Part shown: positions 32,906-41,410 of the stretch, piece after piece | How the letters are laid out: every line of letters starts with the position of its first letter | How positions within the stretch are numbered: the stretch's first letter is position 1 | Assembly (NCBI GenBank): GCA_016703895.1 | Contig: JADJBE010000006.1 | Span: 124,001-188,000 of the forward strand | Reading direction: 5' to 3' | Length of the DNA: 64,000 nt | DNA from: Pseudomonadota bacterium | Lineage (GTDB): Bacteria; Pseudomonadota; Gammaproteobacteria; Steroidobacterales; Steroidobacteraceae | Position numbers and translations under genes: made by a program | The notes under the pieces: generated by a model | Told to the model about the DNA's origin: nothing | The model's database searches: none | Seen by the model: only the letters and a program-made list of their open reading frames with translations

Positions 32906-34195
32906 TCACCCAGCCCGTGCGAGCGGCATGCCGCTACTGGCCGCCTGTTGGCCCGCCACTTTTGCCAGATCATCCAATACCCACAATGCGCTCACCACGC
33001 CATCCTCGTGAAATCCGTAGCGCCAATAGGCGCCACAGTAGAAGGTACGATTCTGGCCGCTGATCTCATGGCGCCGCTTCTGTGCCGCGACGCCGGCCGG
33101 CAGATAGACAGGATGATGGTAATCGATCGCCCGAATCACCTTGCGCGGATCGATGTCATCGCTGCGATTGAGTGTCACCATGAATACTTCCTGCGCTGTC
33201 AGCGACTGCAGGATATTCATATCGTAGGTCAGTGCCACTCGATCCGAGTCGCGCGCTAGCGCGTGATAGTTCCAGGCGGCGCGGGCGCGCGGCGTCCGCG
33301 GCAGCATGCGGCTGTCGGTATGCAGTATTGCCTCGTTGGGTTGATACGGGAACGCGGCGAGAATCTCAGTCTCGGCAGGCGACGGGTCATCGATTAGTGC
33401 CAGTGCCTGGTCGCTGTGACAGGCGAGCACGACATAGTCGAAGGACGCCACCTCGCCGCGCGTCGTCCTGACTACGACACTTGTTGGTCCTCGTTTGATG
33501 CTTGCGACGGGTGTCCGCAAGCGGATGGACTGCTGCATCGGCGCACAGAGTTTGCGCACGTATTCGCGCGAGCCACCCACGACCGCCTGCCATTCGGGGC
33601 GATTGTTGATGTTGAGAAAGCCGTGCCGCTCAAAAAAATCGACGAAAAAGCGCACCGGAAACGACAGCATTGCGGTATCGGTCGCCGACCAAATCGCGCG
33701 CCCCATTGGCACGACGTAACGCTCGCGAAAGCCAACCGAATAGCCGCCGCGCTCGAGGTATTCGCCCAGCGTAAGCGACTCGTCAGTGTCTTGTAACAAC
33801 CGGCGGCTGCGCAAATTGAATCGCAGAATATCGGCGATCATCCGCCAGAACGTGGGGCTCAGCAGATTGCGGCGCTGCGCGAACAACGCGTCGAGCGAGG
33901 TGCCATTGTATTCCAGTCCGGTGCGTTCGCAGCTGAGCGAGAAGCTCATGTTGGAGCGCTGATATTCGACCCCGAGCTCCTGCAGCAATGCGATGAAATT
34001 CGGATAGGTCCAATCGTTGAAGACGATGAAGCCGGTATCGATGGCGTACTGTTGGCCGTGCCAGTCGACGTCGACGGTATGGGTGTGGCCGCCGGCGTAG
34101 TCATTGGCCTCAAAGACTGTGACGTCGTGATCATGCTGCAAACGGTGCGCAACGGTAAGGCCCGAGATTCCTGAGCCGACGATGGCGATTCGCAT
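32906..34195 (-). CDS. FAD-dependent oxidoreductase (amine oxidase-like) of CFA cluster
   Basis: 429 residues. The N-terminal dinucleotide fold is MRIAIVGSGISGLTVAHRL, followed by VTVFEANDYAGGHTHTVDV; the FAD ribose contact is the Glu. VDFFERHGFLNINNRPEWQAV and FDYVVLACHSDQALAL are typical of the flavin-containing amine oxidoreductases found with DUF1365 and CFA synthase. It probably oxidises an acyl chain before or after methylation. In some alphaproteobacteria related genes answer to singlet oxygen, but no sigma-E/ChrR pair is in this window. Confidence 0.87.
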   Translation of the reverse strand: MRIAIVGSGISGLTVAHRLQHDHDVTVFEANDYAGGHTHTVDVDWHGQQYAIDTGFIVFNDWTYPNFIALLQELGVEYQRSNMSFSLSCERTGLEYNGTSLDALFAQRRNLLSPTFWRMIADILRFNLRSRRLLQDTDESLTLGEYLERGGYSVGFRERYVVPMGRAIWSATDTAMLSFPVRFFVDFFERHGFLNINNRPEWQAVVGGSREYVRKLCAPMQQSIRLRTPVASIKRGPTSVVVRTTRGEVASFDYVVLACHSDQALALIDDPSPAETEILAAFPYQPNEAILHTDSRMLPRTPRARAAWNYHALARDSDRVALTYDMNILQSLTAQEVFMVTLNRSDDIDPRKVIRAIDYHHPVYLPAGVAAQKRRHEISGQNRTFYCGAYWRYGFHEDGVVSALWVLDDLAKVAGQQAASSGMPLARAG

Positions 34196-34220
34196 GGGCT
34201 AACTCGATCCGCTGCGCTGG

Positions 34221-35204
34221 TCAGCGTAGCGGTTGAATGCGCCTGGCTGAGTGGTCGCGCACCTGCACGGGCACCGTCTTGAGATCCCAGATGATGCCCA
34301 ACCAGGACATGAAACTGAGCAGATACCAGGTGATGTCAATCTCCCACCAATAGAACCCCTGACGAGCGGAGCCGGGGTAGTGGTGGTGATTGTTGTGCCA
34401 ACCTTCGCCCAGGGTGACTAGAGCCAGCCAGAAGTTGTTACGGCTTGCATCGCCGGTGCGATAGCGTTGGCGGCCAAACACGTGCGACAACGAATTGATC
34501 GTATACGTGCCGTGCGAGCATGCCACGGTTGAAATGAAAAAACCCCAGACCAGCATCTGCCAGCCGTTGGTCTCGAGCTGGGGCGCCGTGCGGTCCAGCA
34601 GCACGCCAAGTCCGAAAACGGCGATTGCGAGTACTACCGGCACCAGGATATCGAAGCGATCGAGCCAGCACAGTTCACGGAATTGCCGCAGATCGCGCAC
34701 GCGGCGCAGATCCGGCGTGAACCCCTTGCGACTCAAAAACCAGCTCATGTGCGAGCGGACAAAGCCATGCTTGATGGGAGAGTGCGGATCGTCCTCGCGA
34801 TCGGAATGCGCATGGTGATGGCGGTGATGCGCCGCCCACCAGATCGGACCACGCTGGACCGCAGACGCACCCAGCACGCCAAAAATGAACTGTGCCGTGC
34901 GGCTGGTCTTGAACGACCGGTGCGAGAAGTAGCGGTGATAGAACGCCGTGATGGCAAACATCCTGACGAAATACAGCACTAAGGCCACGATCGCGGCTGC
35001 AGTGCTCACGCCAACCCAGATGACGCCTAGACAGGCGAGGTGCAGCAGGACAAAGGGTATGATCCGGGCCCACTCGACACGCTCGTCCGCCGCAGTGAAG
35101 CCGTGGCTGCCGGTGGCAGTGTCGTGGGTCGTGTCGAACCAGTAGCGGAGGGTTTTGCCTATACGCTGCCGGAGCGTGACTGCAACTTGAGCGTCAGCGG
35201 GCAT
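34221..35204 (-). CDS. acyl-CoA desaturase (delta-9 type)
   Basis: 327 residues from ATG 35204; a GTG at 35219 is also in frame. Three His boxes bind the diiron centre: HRYFSH, HRHHHAHSDREDD and HNNHHHYPGSARQG. Four membrane helices lie around residues 40-85 and 180-235. It inserts a double bond in a saturated acyl chain using O2. It heads the operon that continues with the flavoprotein, DUF1365 and CFA synthase, so desaturation followed by chain methylation is a consistent route. Confidence 0.9.
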   Translation of the reverse strand: MPADAQVAVTLRQRIGKTLRYWFDTTHDTATGSHGFTAADERVEWARIIPFVLLHLACLGVIWVGVSTAAAIVALVLYFVRMFAITAFYHRYFSHRSFKTSRTAQFIFGVLGASAVQRGPIWWAAHHRHHHAHSDREDDPHSPIKHGFVRSHMSWFLSRKGFTPDLRRVRDLRQFRELCWLDRFDILVPVVLAIAVFGLGVLLDRTAPQLETNGWQMLVWGFFISTVACSHGTYTINSLSHVFGRQRYRTGDASRNNFWLALVTLGEGWHNNHHHYPGSARQGFYWWEIDITWYLLSFMSWLGIIWDLKTVPVQVRDHSARRIQPLR

Positions 35205-35378
35205 TGATACGTTATCCACATGGGTTGTTCGGATGGCAGCGCAATCTGGATTCGCCGCAGCGAGACCGTGATCACGCGACTTTAGCCACCCAGCAACTAG
35301 CTTGGCAACGATAAAGACCGCGACGCGTCAGCGCCGCGGCCTGTCCAAGACAAAAATATGGGGCAACAAAGACCCGTT

Positions 35379-36266
35379 CTAGATCTGCGTCGTCGTATTG
35401 CGGAGTGCCGCAATACGCTCATCGAGCGGCGGGTGGCTCATAAAGAGCTTCTTGAGCCCGGACACGGCGCCGCTATTGATGCCGAAAGCCTGCATCTGCG
35501 CCGGCATGGCGTTCGGCTCATGACCGCGCTTCAGCGCTTCCAGCGCACCAATCATGTTGTCGCGGCTGGAGAACTGCGCGCCCGCCTGGTCAGCACGGAA
35601 CTCACGCTGCCGCGAGAACCACATGACGATCGTGTTCGCGAGGATACCCAAGACGATTTGCGCCGCGATCACCGTGACGAAATAACCCATGCCGCCGCCG
35701 TTCTCGTTGCGAAACACGGCGCGGTCGACGATGTTGCCGATTACACGCGCGAGGAAGAACACGAAGGTGTTGACCACGCCCTGGATCAACGTGAGCGTCA
35801 CCATGTCGCCATTCGCCACGTGGCCGATCTCGTGGCCGAGCACGGCCTCGACTTCCTCTTTCTTCATCGAGCTAAGCAGGCCAGTGCTGACTGCTACCAG
35901 TGCCGCATTGCGTCGCGCACCGGTGGCGAAAGCGTTCGGCTGCGGTGAATCAAAGATGCCGACTTCGGGCATGTTGATGCCGGCCGCGTGGGACTGGCGG
36001 CGCACGGTCTCGAAGAGCCATTGTTCGGTGGCATTGGCGGGTTCGGTGATCACCTTCACGCCCATCGAGCGCTTGGCCATCCACTTGGAAATCGCCAGCG
36101 AAATGAACGCGCCACCAAAGCCAATGACTGCCGCGAAGATCAGCAGTCCGGTGAGGTTGCCTCCGCGGGCGGTCAGATAAGGGTCCAGACCGAACAATCG
36201 CACGATGACCGACAACACCAGCAGTACCGCGATGTTGGTGGCAATGAACAGGACGATTCGCTTCAT
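35379..36266 (-). CDS. htpX: membrane zinc protease HtpX
   Basis: 295 residues. Two N-terminal helices (LFIATNIAVLLVLSVIVRLF and GLLIFAAVIGFGGAFISLAI), the zinc site HEIGH at 145-149 followed by the membrane helices 155-230, and a distal Glu within RADQAGAQ. SPQPNAFATG is also typical. HtpX cleaves misfolded inner-membrane proteins together with FtsH. It has gaps of 178 and 174 bases on either side, in which nothing else was recognised, so its promoter lies between 36267 and 36444. Confidence 0.95.
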   Translation of the reverse strand: MKRIVLFIATNIAVLLVLSVIVRLFGLDPYLTARGGNLTGLLIFAAVIGFGGAFISLAISKWMAKRSMGVKVITEPANATEQWLFETVRRQSHAAGINMPEVGIFDSPQPNAFATGARRNAALVAVSTGLLSSMKKEEVEAVLGHEIGHVANGDMVTLTLIQGVVNTFVFFLARVIGNIVDRAVFRNENGGGMGYFVTVIAAQIVLGILANTIVMWFSRQREFRADQAGAQFSSRDNMIGALEALKRGHEPNAMPAQMQAFGINSGAVSGLKKLFMSHPPLDERIAALRNTTTQI

Positions 36267-36444
36267 AGTGGGTCACTCTTTCAGGTCAGGTCACGAATAT
36301 GGTGATCGCTGCGACGAATTCAATGCTCGCCCTAGCTACCACCCGATACAGGTTGCGCAGAGTATGCCTGACTCCAGCCGTAGTCGTCATCGACGCTCGT
36401 TGGCTACCCGCGCGGAGTCTGGCTTTTGACGTAACGGCAGGAAC

Positions 36445-36972
36445 TTACGGCGTTTTCAGGTGTCTCGACGTTGCCTCGTTTGTTAGTTCAAGCGCCAGGG
36501 TCGCCACGGCTGCGGCGTCGTCCAGATCCACCCGGCGCAGTCCTGGTAGCTTTATGTCCAGGTCAGCGGGGCAGGCGACGGCCGCGATGCCGCCGTCAGC
36601 GGCTGCCAGCGGGGCTTCTGCTGTCAGGCCACGGTAGACCTCGATGCGTGGCCAATGCGCCAGCGCTTTGTACCCCTCGATCAGCACGATATCGACCGCC
36701 CGAAGTTCACTCAGCAATTGCACGGGCGATGCCGGCGTGCGCGAATGGCGTAGCAATGTCCAGGACTCGTCGGACGCCAGTAAGACTTCGTCAGCGCCGG
36801 CCAGCGCGTGGCGCTGACTGTCTTTGCCAATAGAGTCGACCGAAGGATTCTTGTGGTGGGTATGTTTGAGCGTCGAGACCGACAGCCCGCGCGCACGCAG
36901 CGCCGGGATCAGTCTTTCGATCAGGCTAGTCTTGCCGCTGTTGTGGTGCCCGACAATTGCTAACACCCTCAC
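36445..36972 (-). CDS. mobB: molybdopterin-guanine dinucleotide adaptor MobB
   Basis: 175 residues from GTG 36972. Walker A is GHHNSGKTS (8-16), then KHTHHKNPSVDSIGKDSQRHALAGA, the family signature, and VLIEGYKALAHWPRIEVYRG. MobB is a GTP-binding partner of MobA in making the guanine dinucleotide form of the molybdenum cofactor. The xanthine-dehydrogenase-family enzyme at 10920 needs a dinucleotide cofactor of this type or the cytosine form. It is 14 bases downstream of the VIT gene. Confidence 0.93.
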   Translation of the reverse strand: MRVLAIVGHHNSGKTSLIERLIPALRARGLSVSTLKHTHHKNPSVDSIGKDSQRHALAGADEVLLASDESWTLLRHSRTPASPVQLLSELRAVDIVLIEGYKALAHWPRIEVYRGLTAEAPLAAADGGIAAVACPADLDIKLPGLRRVDLDDAAAVATLALELTNEATSRHLKTP

Positions 36973-36985
36973 GCCCGGGATTCCT

Positions 36986-38017
36986 TCAGCCTACTACCGA
37001 CCCTAACAAGCGTCCGACCGAGTAAGCGATCAGCCCCGCACCACCGCCGATCGCCATCATTCGCAGGCCGCCCAGCAGTGCGTGCCGTCCGGTGAACAGT
37101 GACAACGCCATGCCCATCGCAAACAGGGATGCCAAGGTGATGCCGCTGACTGCGGCCACGAGGTGTCCGCCGCCCATTTCAAAAAAGATCGGTATCAAGG
37201 GCAGCATTGCACCGCAGGCAAACGCGATGAACGAAAATGCGGCAGCTCCCCAAGGGGATCCCAAGTCATCGGGATTCAGGCCCAATTCTTCGCGGGCCAG
37301 CACATCGAGCGCATGCTTCGGGTTTGCCAGCAACGCGATACTGAGATTGCGCGCCTGTTCCATCTCGATCCCACGCGCGTTGTAAATCAGGGCTAGCTCT
37401 TCGGCTTCCGCCTCGGGGTACTCGGCGAGTTCCTCGCGCTCCAACTCCATTTGGTATTCATACATGTCACGCTGTGACCGTACGGACACATACTCGCCCG
37501 CAGCCATCGACAGTGCGCCGGCCAACAGTCCCGCGATGGCGGTCATCAGCACGGTTTCATCGCTGGCACCAGCGCCGACGACACCCAGCACCAGACTTGC
37601 GTTAGAGACCAGGCCGTCGTTTGCGCCGAACACGCCGGCACGTAGGTTGCCGCCGGCGATGCTTGAGTGGCGTTCACCGACCTGCGCGACCGAGATCGGC
37701 ATCGCATGGCCCACGGTGGCTTTGGGGCTGGTATAGACCGACAGACCCCGCATTTTCATGGCGGCCAGCACGGGGCGTATATTGCGCGGCCCGAGCCAGC
37801 GAGCGAGCAGTACGACCAGTCGAGCGCGCGGCGCAGGAGTGAACACGGTAGAGCTGCCGGGATGCGCGGCAAGCCACTTGTTAGCTTGATCGTCGGCGGT
37901 CGCGGCGAGCTTCAAGAACAGGGTGCGAATCGCAGGGTCGGGTTCAACGGCCGCTACCTGCAGATAGAGCCAGGCAGATTCTTTCTCGTGGTACCAGCCA
38001 TCGCCCGAGCTACTCAT
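36986..38017 (-). CDS. VIT1/CCC1 family metal transporter with N-terminal ferritin-like region
   Basis: 343 residues. Residues 1-110 are a helical, rubrerythrin-like segment (KESAWLYLQVAAVEPDPAIRTLF). From about 120 on is the VIT1/CCC1 channel: NLRAGVFGANDGLVSNASLVLGV, then AGALSMAAGEYVSVRSQRD, a cytosolic Glu-rich metal-binding helical arm (MELEREELAEYPEAEAEE), and three further helices. It would export Fe2+ or Mn2+ out of the cytosol. It shares a strand and a short gap with mobB. Confidence 0.88.
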   Translation of the reverse strand: MSSSGDGWYHEKESAWLYLQVAAVEPDPAIRTLFLKLAATADDQANKWLAAHPGSSTVFTPAPRARLVVLLARWLGPRNIRPVLAAMKMRGLSVYTSPKATVGHAMPISVAQVGERHSSIAGGNLRAGVFGANDGLVSNASLVLGVVGAGASDETVLMTAIAGLLAGALSMAAGEYVSVRSQRDMYEYQMELEREELAEYPEAEAEELALIYNARGIEMEQARNLSIALLANPKHALDVLAREELGLNPDDLGSPWGAAAFSFIAFACGAMLPLIPIFFEMGGGHLVAAVSGITLASLFAMGMALSLFTGRHALLGGLRMMAIGGGAGLIAYSVGRLLGSVVG

Positions 38018-38046
38018 GAGCTACCACTCATGTGGACGGCGCAGCC

Positions 38047-38391
38047 TCAGTAACGCTCGCCACTGTCGCTGTTTTCATCCTCGTCGTCGTCGTCGTCGTC
38101 GTCATCGTCGTCGTCGTCATCGTCATCGTCATCGTCGAGGTCTTCTTCATCTTCTTCGTCATCGTCGTCATCGTCGTCAGCATCCGGCTCATCGGACCAA
38201 CCTTCGGGCTCATCCGTATACTCGAGATCGAGTTCGTGCCAGGTATCGAGATCCAGTTCCTCGATTTCACCATCGAGGTACTCGATCTCCACGAGTTCAG
38301 TATCTTCGTCGACAGATAGCACGCGAAACGTCTCGCCTTCCTCGACGTTCTCGTACCACTTGCCACGTACCGGATTGTATTCTCTGCTCAC
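38047..38391 (-). CDS. DUF6763-like acidic protein with poly-Asp tail
   Basis: 114 residues from GTG 38391, chosen because GAGGA lies 8 bases upstream. The first 65 residues (YNPVRGKWYENVEEGETFRV, VDEDTELVEIEYLDGEIEEL, DLDTWHELDLEY) are a small beta-barrel-like domain known as a conserved unknown in gammaproteobacteria. The tail is nearly all Asp and Glu, with an unbroken run of 18 Asp. It could bind Ca or basic proteins, or act as a DNA mimic; none of this is shown. It is next to ccoS but separated by 72 bases and has its own ribosome site. Confidence 0.65.
   Translation of the reverse strand: MSREYNPVRGKWYENVEEGETFRVLSVDEDTELVEIEYLDGEIEELDLDTWHELDLEYTDEPEGWSDEPDADDDDDDDEEDEEDLDDDDDDDDDDDDDDDDDDEDENSDSGERY
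38076..38180. repeat. low-complexity TCG/TCA triplet repeat
   Basis: About 100 bases made almost only of gtc, atc and ttc triplets, coding on the other strand for the Asp/Glu tail of the acidic protein. Both GAC and GAT codons are mixed, so the tract is not a pure microsatellite, yet it is prone to in-frame length change. Confidence 0.8.
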
Positions 38392-38463
38392 CGCGCAAAT
38401 CCTCAGGACTGATGAAGCGGAAGTGTAGGGGCAAGCGATGGCAGGCGGCAACGGTTGCGCCAC

Positions 38464-38652
38464 CTATCTGCTATCGCGGGGCTTGGAAGAGCCGTCTTCA
38501 GCCGCTGCCGGGTCGGCGTCGTCCCGGAATGGCGCGTCAGCCCCGGAGTCGACTTCGTCGAACTGCCCATTGTTGACGGCCCAGAACAACGCCCAGACTG
38601 CTGCGGCAATCAAGACGAGACCCAGTGGCACGAGTACAAAAACAATATTCAT
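38464..38652 (-). CDS. ccoS: cbb3 oxidase assembly protein CcoS
   Basis: 62 residues from ATG 38652, which overlaps the ccoI stop as ATGA. A single membrane helix (IVFVLVPLGLVLIAAAVWALFW), then NNGQFDEVDSGADAPF, the family's conserved segment, and a short polar tail. CcoS is needed to put heme and copper into CcoN. It is the last gene of the ccoNOQP-GHIS block. Confidence 0.9.
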   Translation of the reverse strand: MNIVFVLVPLGLVLIAAAVWALFWAVNNGQFDEVDSGADAPFRDDADPAAAEDGSSKPRDSR

Positions 38653-40850
38653 CGACGGGTCAGCCGCTGCGCGTTCAGGACCACAAACAAAGATGACAGC
38701 GACATACCGATGGCTGCCAGCCACGGCGGCACATAACCCAGTGCCGCAGCGGGAATGGCGGCGACGTTGTACAGCAGCGCCCAGGTCAGATTCTGCCGTA
38801 GTACTTGCCGCGCGCGACGCGCTGTTTTGATCGCGCGGCCGACACCTTGCAGGGAATCGTCGACCAGAATCAGGTCTGCTGCTGCCTGAGCAATCGACGA
38901 GCCTTGGCCCATCGCGCAGGACACATCTGCGGCGGCGAGCACGGGTCCGTCGTTGATGCCATCCCCCAACATCAACACTCGGCGGCCGCCAGCGCGCATG
39001 GTTTGCACCGTTGCGATTTTCTGCTCGGGCGAGAGTTGCCCATGCGCCGCGGTGATGCCCAACTGTTGCGCCACAGCTTGCACGGCTGCCGGCCGGTCGC
39101 CACTCGCAATAGCAAGTTCAAGGCCGCTGTTGCGTAGTTCGGCAATGGCCGCTGCCGCTGCAGGTCTGACTGGATCGGTCAATTCGAACGCGGCCACCCA
39201 ACCGTCGCTATCCCCCAGCACGATCGAAGCGGACGAATAATCCGGCTGCTGCTCGCCGGGGCGTTGTGTTGCCGTCAGTGCCGCGACGAACTCGCTGCGT
39301 CCCAAACGATAACGACATCCGGCGACAACGCCTTCAATTCCGAGTCCTGCTGTCTCGACAATATCGGTTGCGACGACAGCTGCGTCCGCATGCCGCAGCA
39401 ATGCCTGGGCAATGGGATGCGTTGAGCCACGCTCCAACGCGGCGCCAATTGCGAGCGCGGCGTCCGCCGTGACTCTGTGCGTGTCGGTCACGCGTACGGC
39501 TGCGCTTGCGCCCTGCGTCAGTGTGCCCGTCTTGTCGAACACGATCAAATCAATCGATGCGAGCCGCTCGATCGCGTCCGCGCGGGCGACCAAAACACCG
39601 TCACGAGCCAGGCGTGTCGTGGCCGCTGCCATCGCGACCGGCGTGGCGAGCGACAGCGCGCAAGGACAAGTAACAACCAGCACCGCCAGCACGGCGCTGA
39701 AGGCGCGGCTCGGATCGACCAGTAGCCAGCCGCCTGCGACGATCACGGCCAGCAGCAGAATGCCGAGGACAAACCAGCCCGCCACCCGGTCAGCCGCACG
39801 CGCAATCGGTGGGCGGTCACGCTGCGCACGTTCCAGCAGGCGCACGATGGTTGCGAGTACTGACGCATCGATCGCCGACAGGGCAGCGACTTGAATGACG
39901 CCGCCGGCATTGACGGCACCGCCTGGCAATTCGCTGCCGGCCGTTTTGTTCACAGCGACGGACTCGCCGGACAACAGTGACTGGTCGATCGAGGCGCTGG
40001 CGCTTAGCAGTGTGGCATCGACCGGGATCACCGCACCCTTGGGAATTGACAAACGATCGCCTGGCCGGATATCTGCAACCGGAACGCGTTCGGTCGCGCC
40101 AGCGGCTGTCAGGCGTGCAACCGTTTCGGGCAGGCTCTGCGTCAGCGCGTCGCTGGCACTCAAGCTGGCGTGCCGCGCGTTCATTTCCACGAAGCGACCC
40201 GCGAGCAGGAAGAACACAAACATGGCGACCGAGTCAAAATACACTTCGCCTGTGCCGCGCAGGGTGTTGTAGACGCTGGCGGTAAAGGCGAGCAATAGCG
40301 CCAATGACACCGGCACATCCATGCCGAGCGAGCGCATTTTGAGGTTTTGCCAGGCGCTACGGAGTATCGGCGCACCGGCATAGAACAGCACCGGCAGCGT
40401 GATCAGCATCGCGATCAACTTGAAGTAATGTTCGTAGTTGGTAGCAATGCCATTGGGGCCTGCCGCGTACAGGCCGAAAGTGAACATCATGATTTGCATC
40501 ATGCCGAGACCCGCAACACCGAGCCGCTTGATTGCTGCGCGCTTTTCGTCGCGCTGCGCGGCAACGGCCGCGCCGCCCGCGAGTGGCAGTGCCCTGAAGC
40601 CTGCCTGGTCCACCGCCGCCAGAATTCGCTCGAGCCGCGTCCGGCTCGCGTCGAATTGCACGTTGACGCGATGCGTGGCGACGTTCACCGTCACGTTGTC
40701 CACGCCGGGCAGTGCGGCGACCGCTTTTTCGATGGACCCCGCGCAGGCTGCGCAGCGCATGCCCGCGGCGATGAATATGGCGTGCGACAGCTGCCGCTCA
40801 GCGTCGAGCCACTCGACATGGCCGGCGGTCGTAGCGCGAGCGGTGTTCAT
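38649..40850 (-). CDS. ccoI: Cu+-exporting P1B ATPase for cbb3 assembly
   Basis: 733 residues. N-terminal HMA with Cys33 and Cys36 (MRCAACAGSIEKA), eight membrane helices, the CPC ion site in TCPCALSLATPVAMA, phosphorylation at DKTGTLTQG, and GDGINDGPVLAAADVS. It moves copper across the inner membrane to the periplasm, for the CuB of CcoN, and is the FixI/CopA2 type rather than a detoxifying pump. The position between ccoH and ccoS confirms this. The FixI N-terminal ferredoxin-like extra domain is short. Confidence 0.93.
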   Translation of the reverse strand: MNTARATTAGHVEWLDAERQLSHAIFIAAGMRCAACAGSIEKAVAALPGVDNVTVNVATHRVNVQFDASRTRLERILAAVDQAGFRALPLAGGAAVAAQRDEKRAAIKRLGVAGLGMMQIMMFTFGLYAAGPNGIATNYEHYFKLIAMLITLPVLFYAGAPILRSAWQNLKMRSLGMDVPVSLALLLAFTASVYNTLRGTGEVYFDSVAMFVFFLLAGRFVEMNARHASLSASDALTQSLPETVARLTAAGATERVPVADIRPGDRLSIPKGAVIPVDATLLSASASIDQSLLSGESVAVNKTAGSELPGGAVNAGGVIQVAALSAIDASVLATIVRLLERAQRDRPPIARAADRVAGWFVLGILLLAVIVAGGWLLVDPSRAFSAVLAVLVVTCPCALSLATPVAMAAATTRLARDGVLVARADAIERLASIDLIVFDKTGTLTQGASAAVRVTDTHRVTADAALAIGAALERGSTHPIAQALLRHADAAVVATDIVETAGLGIEGVVAGCRYRLGRSEFVAALTATQRPGEQQPDYSSASIVLGDSDGWVAAFELTDPVRPAAAAAIAELRNSGLELAIASGDRPAAVQAVAQQLGITAAHGQLSPEQKIATVQTMRAGGRRVLMLGDGINDGPVLAAADVSCAMGQGSSIAQAAADLILVDDSLQGVGRAIKTARRARQVLRQNLTWALLYNVAAIPAAALGYVPPWLAAIGMSLSSLFVVLNAQRLTRR

Positions 40851-40855
40851 GGTCG

Positions 40856-41404
40856 CTAGTATTGCGCGTCAGTCAGCGCGTCGGTAGGCGCGGCCGCCAG
40901 ATTTACCGCATTCAGCGTACCGGTGGCGTTCGTGCGCAGACGCCAGGAGTCGGCCGAGTCGGACATGGTCACGTACCAATGGCCAGCGGGCAGAGGTTTG
41001 CAGAGGCTCACGTATTGGCCCTGATGGGGCACCAACGTCATCAGCCGATCGAGCTGTGGCTGCGTGGTGTGTGTCAGTGCGACGCGGATCTCGGTCGGCG
41101 GCTCCCCGTTTGACAGCAGCGTGACACGGCACTCGCCCGCGGTCCCGCTCAGGTCAAGCCTGGCCGCGATCCCTAGTTCCGCGGCGCGGCGCACCTGCAC
41201 AAGACTATTGTCTAGTGACGGGCCCTCGGCTGGGAAAGACGCCGGCAGCTCCTGACTGCCACCGCGTGCTGCCAGCCAATAGGTGACGAAGCTTGCGACC
41301 ACCGCGATCAACGGAATGATGATCATGACGTAGCCGGCCGCCGGCAGGCCGCGTTGCGGGCTTGCTTGGCCTTGTGGTGTGCTGTTCCGCTCCGAAGTTG
41401 ACAT
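40856..41404 (-). CDS. ccoH: FixH/CcoH family protein
   Basis: 182 residues. A short cytoplasmic N-terminus, then one membrane helix (GYVMIIIPLIAVVASFVTYWLAA) and a periplasmic beta-rich domain with QGQYVSLCKPLPAGHWYVTM, typical of FixH. It interacts with CcoI and the oxidase during assembly. It lies five bases upstream of ccoI and six bases after ccoG. The C-terminal 20 residues are unusually long for the family. Confidence 0.88.
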   Translation of the reverse strand: MSTSERNSTPQGQASPQRGLPAAGYVMIIIPLIAVVASFVTYWLAARGGSQELPASFPAEGPSLDNSLVQVRRAAELGIAARLDLSGTAGECRVTLLSNGEPPTEIRVALTHTTQPQLDRLMTLVPHQGQYVSLCKPLPAGHWYVTMSDSADSWRLRTNATGTLNAVNLAAAPTDALTDAQY

Positions 41405-41410
41405 GGCGTT

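Noticed and set aside
38032..38319. Forward frame coding a Val/Ile-rich hydrophobic peptide
   Set aside because: It is the reverse reading of the Asp triplet tract, so the hydrophobic run is a mirror of poly-Asp and not a real membrane protein.
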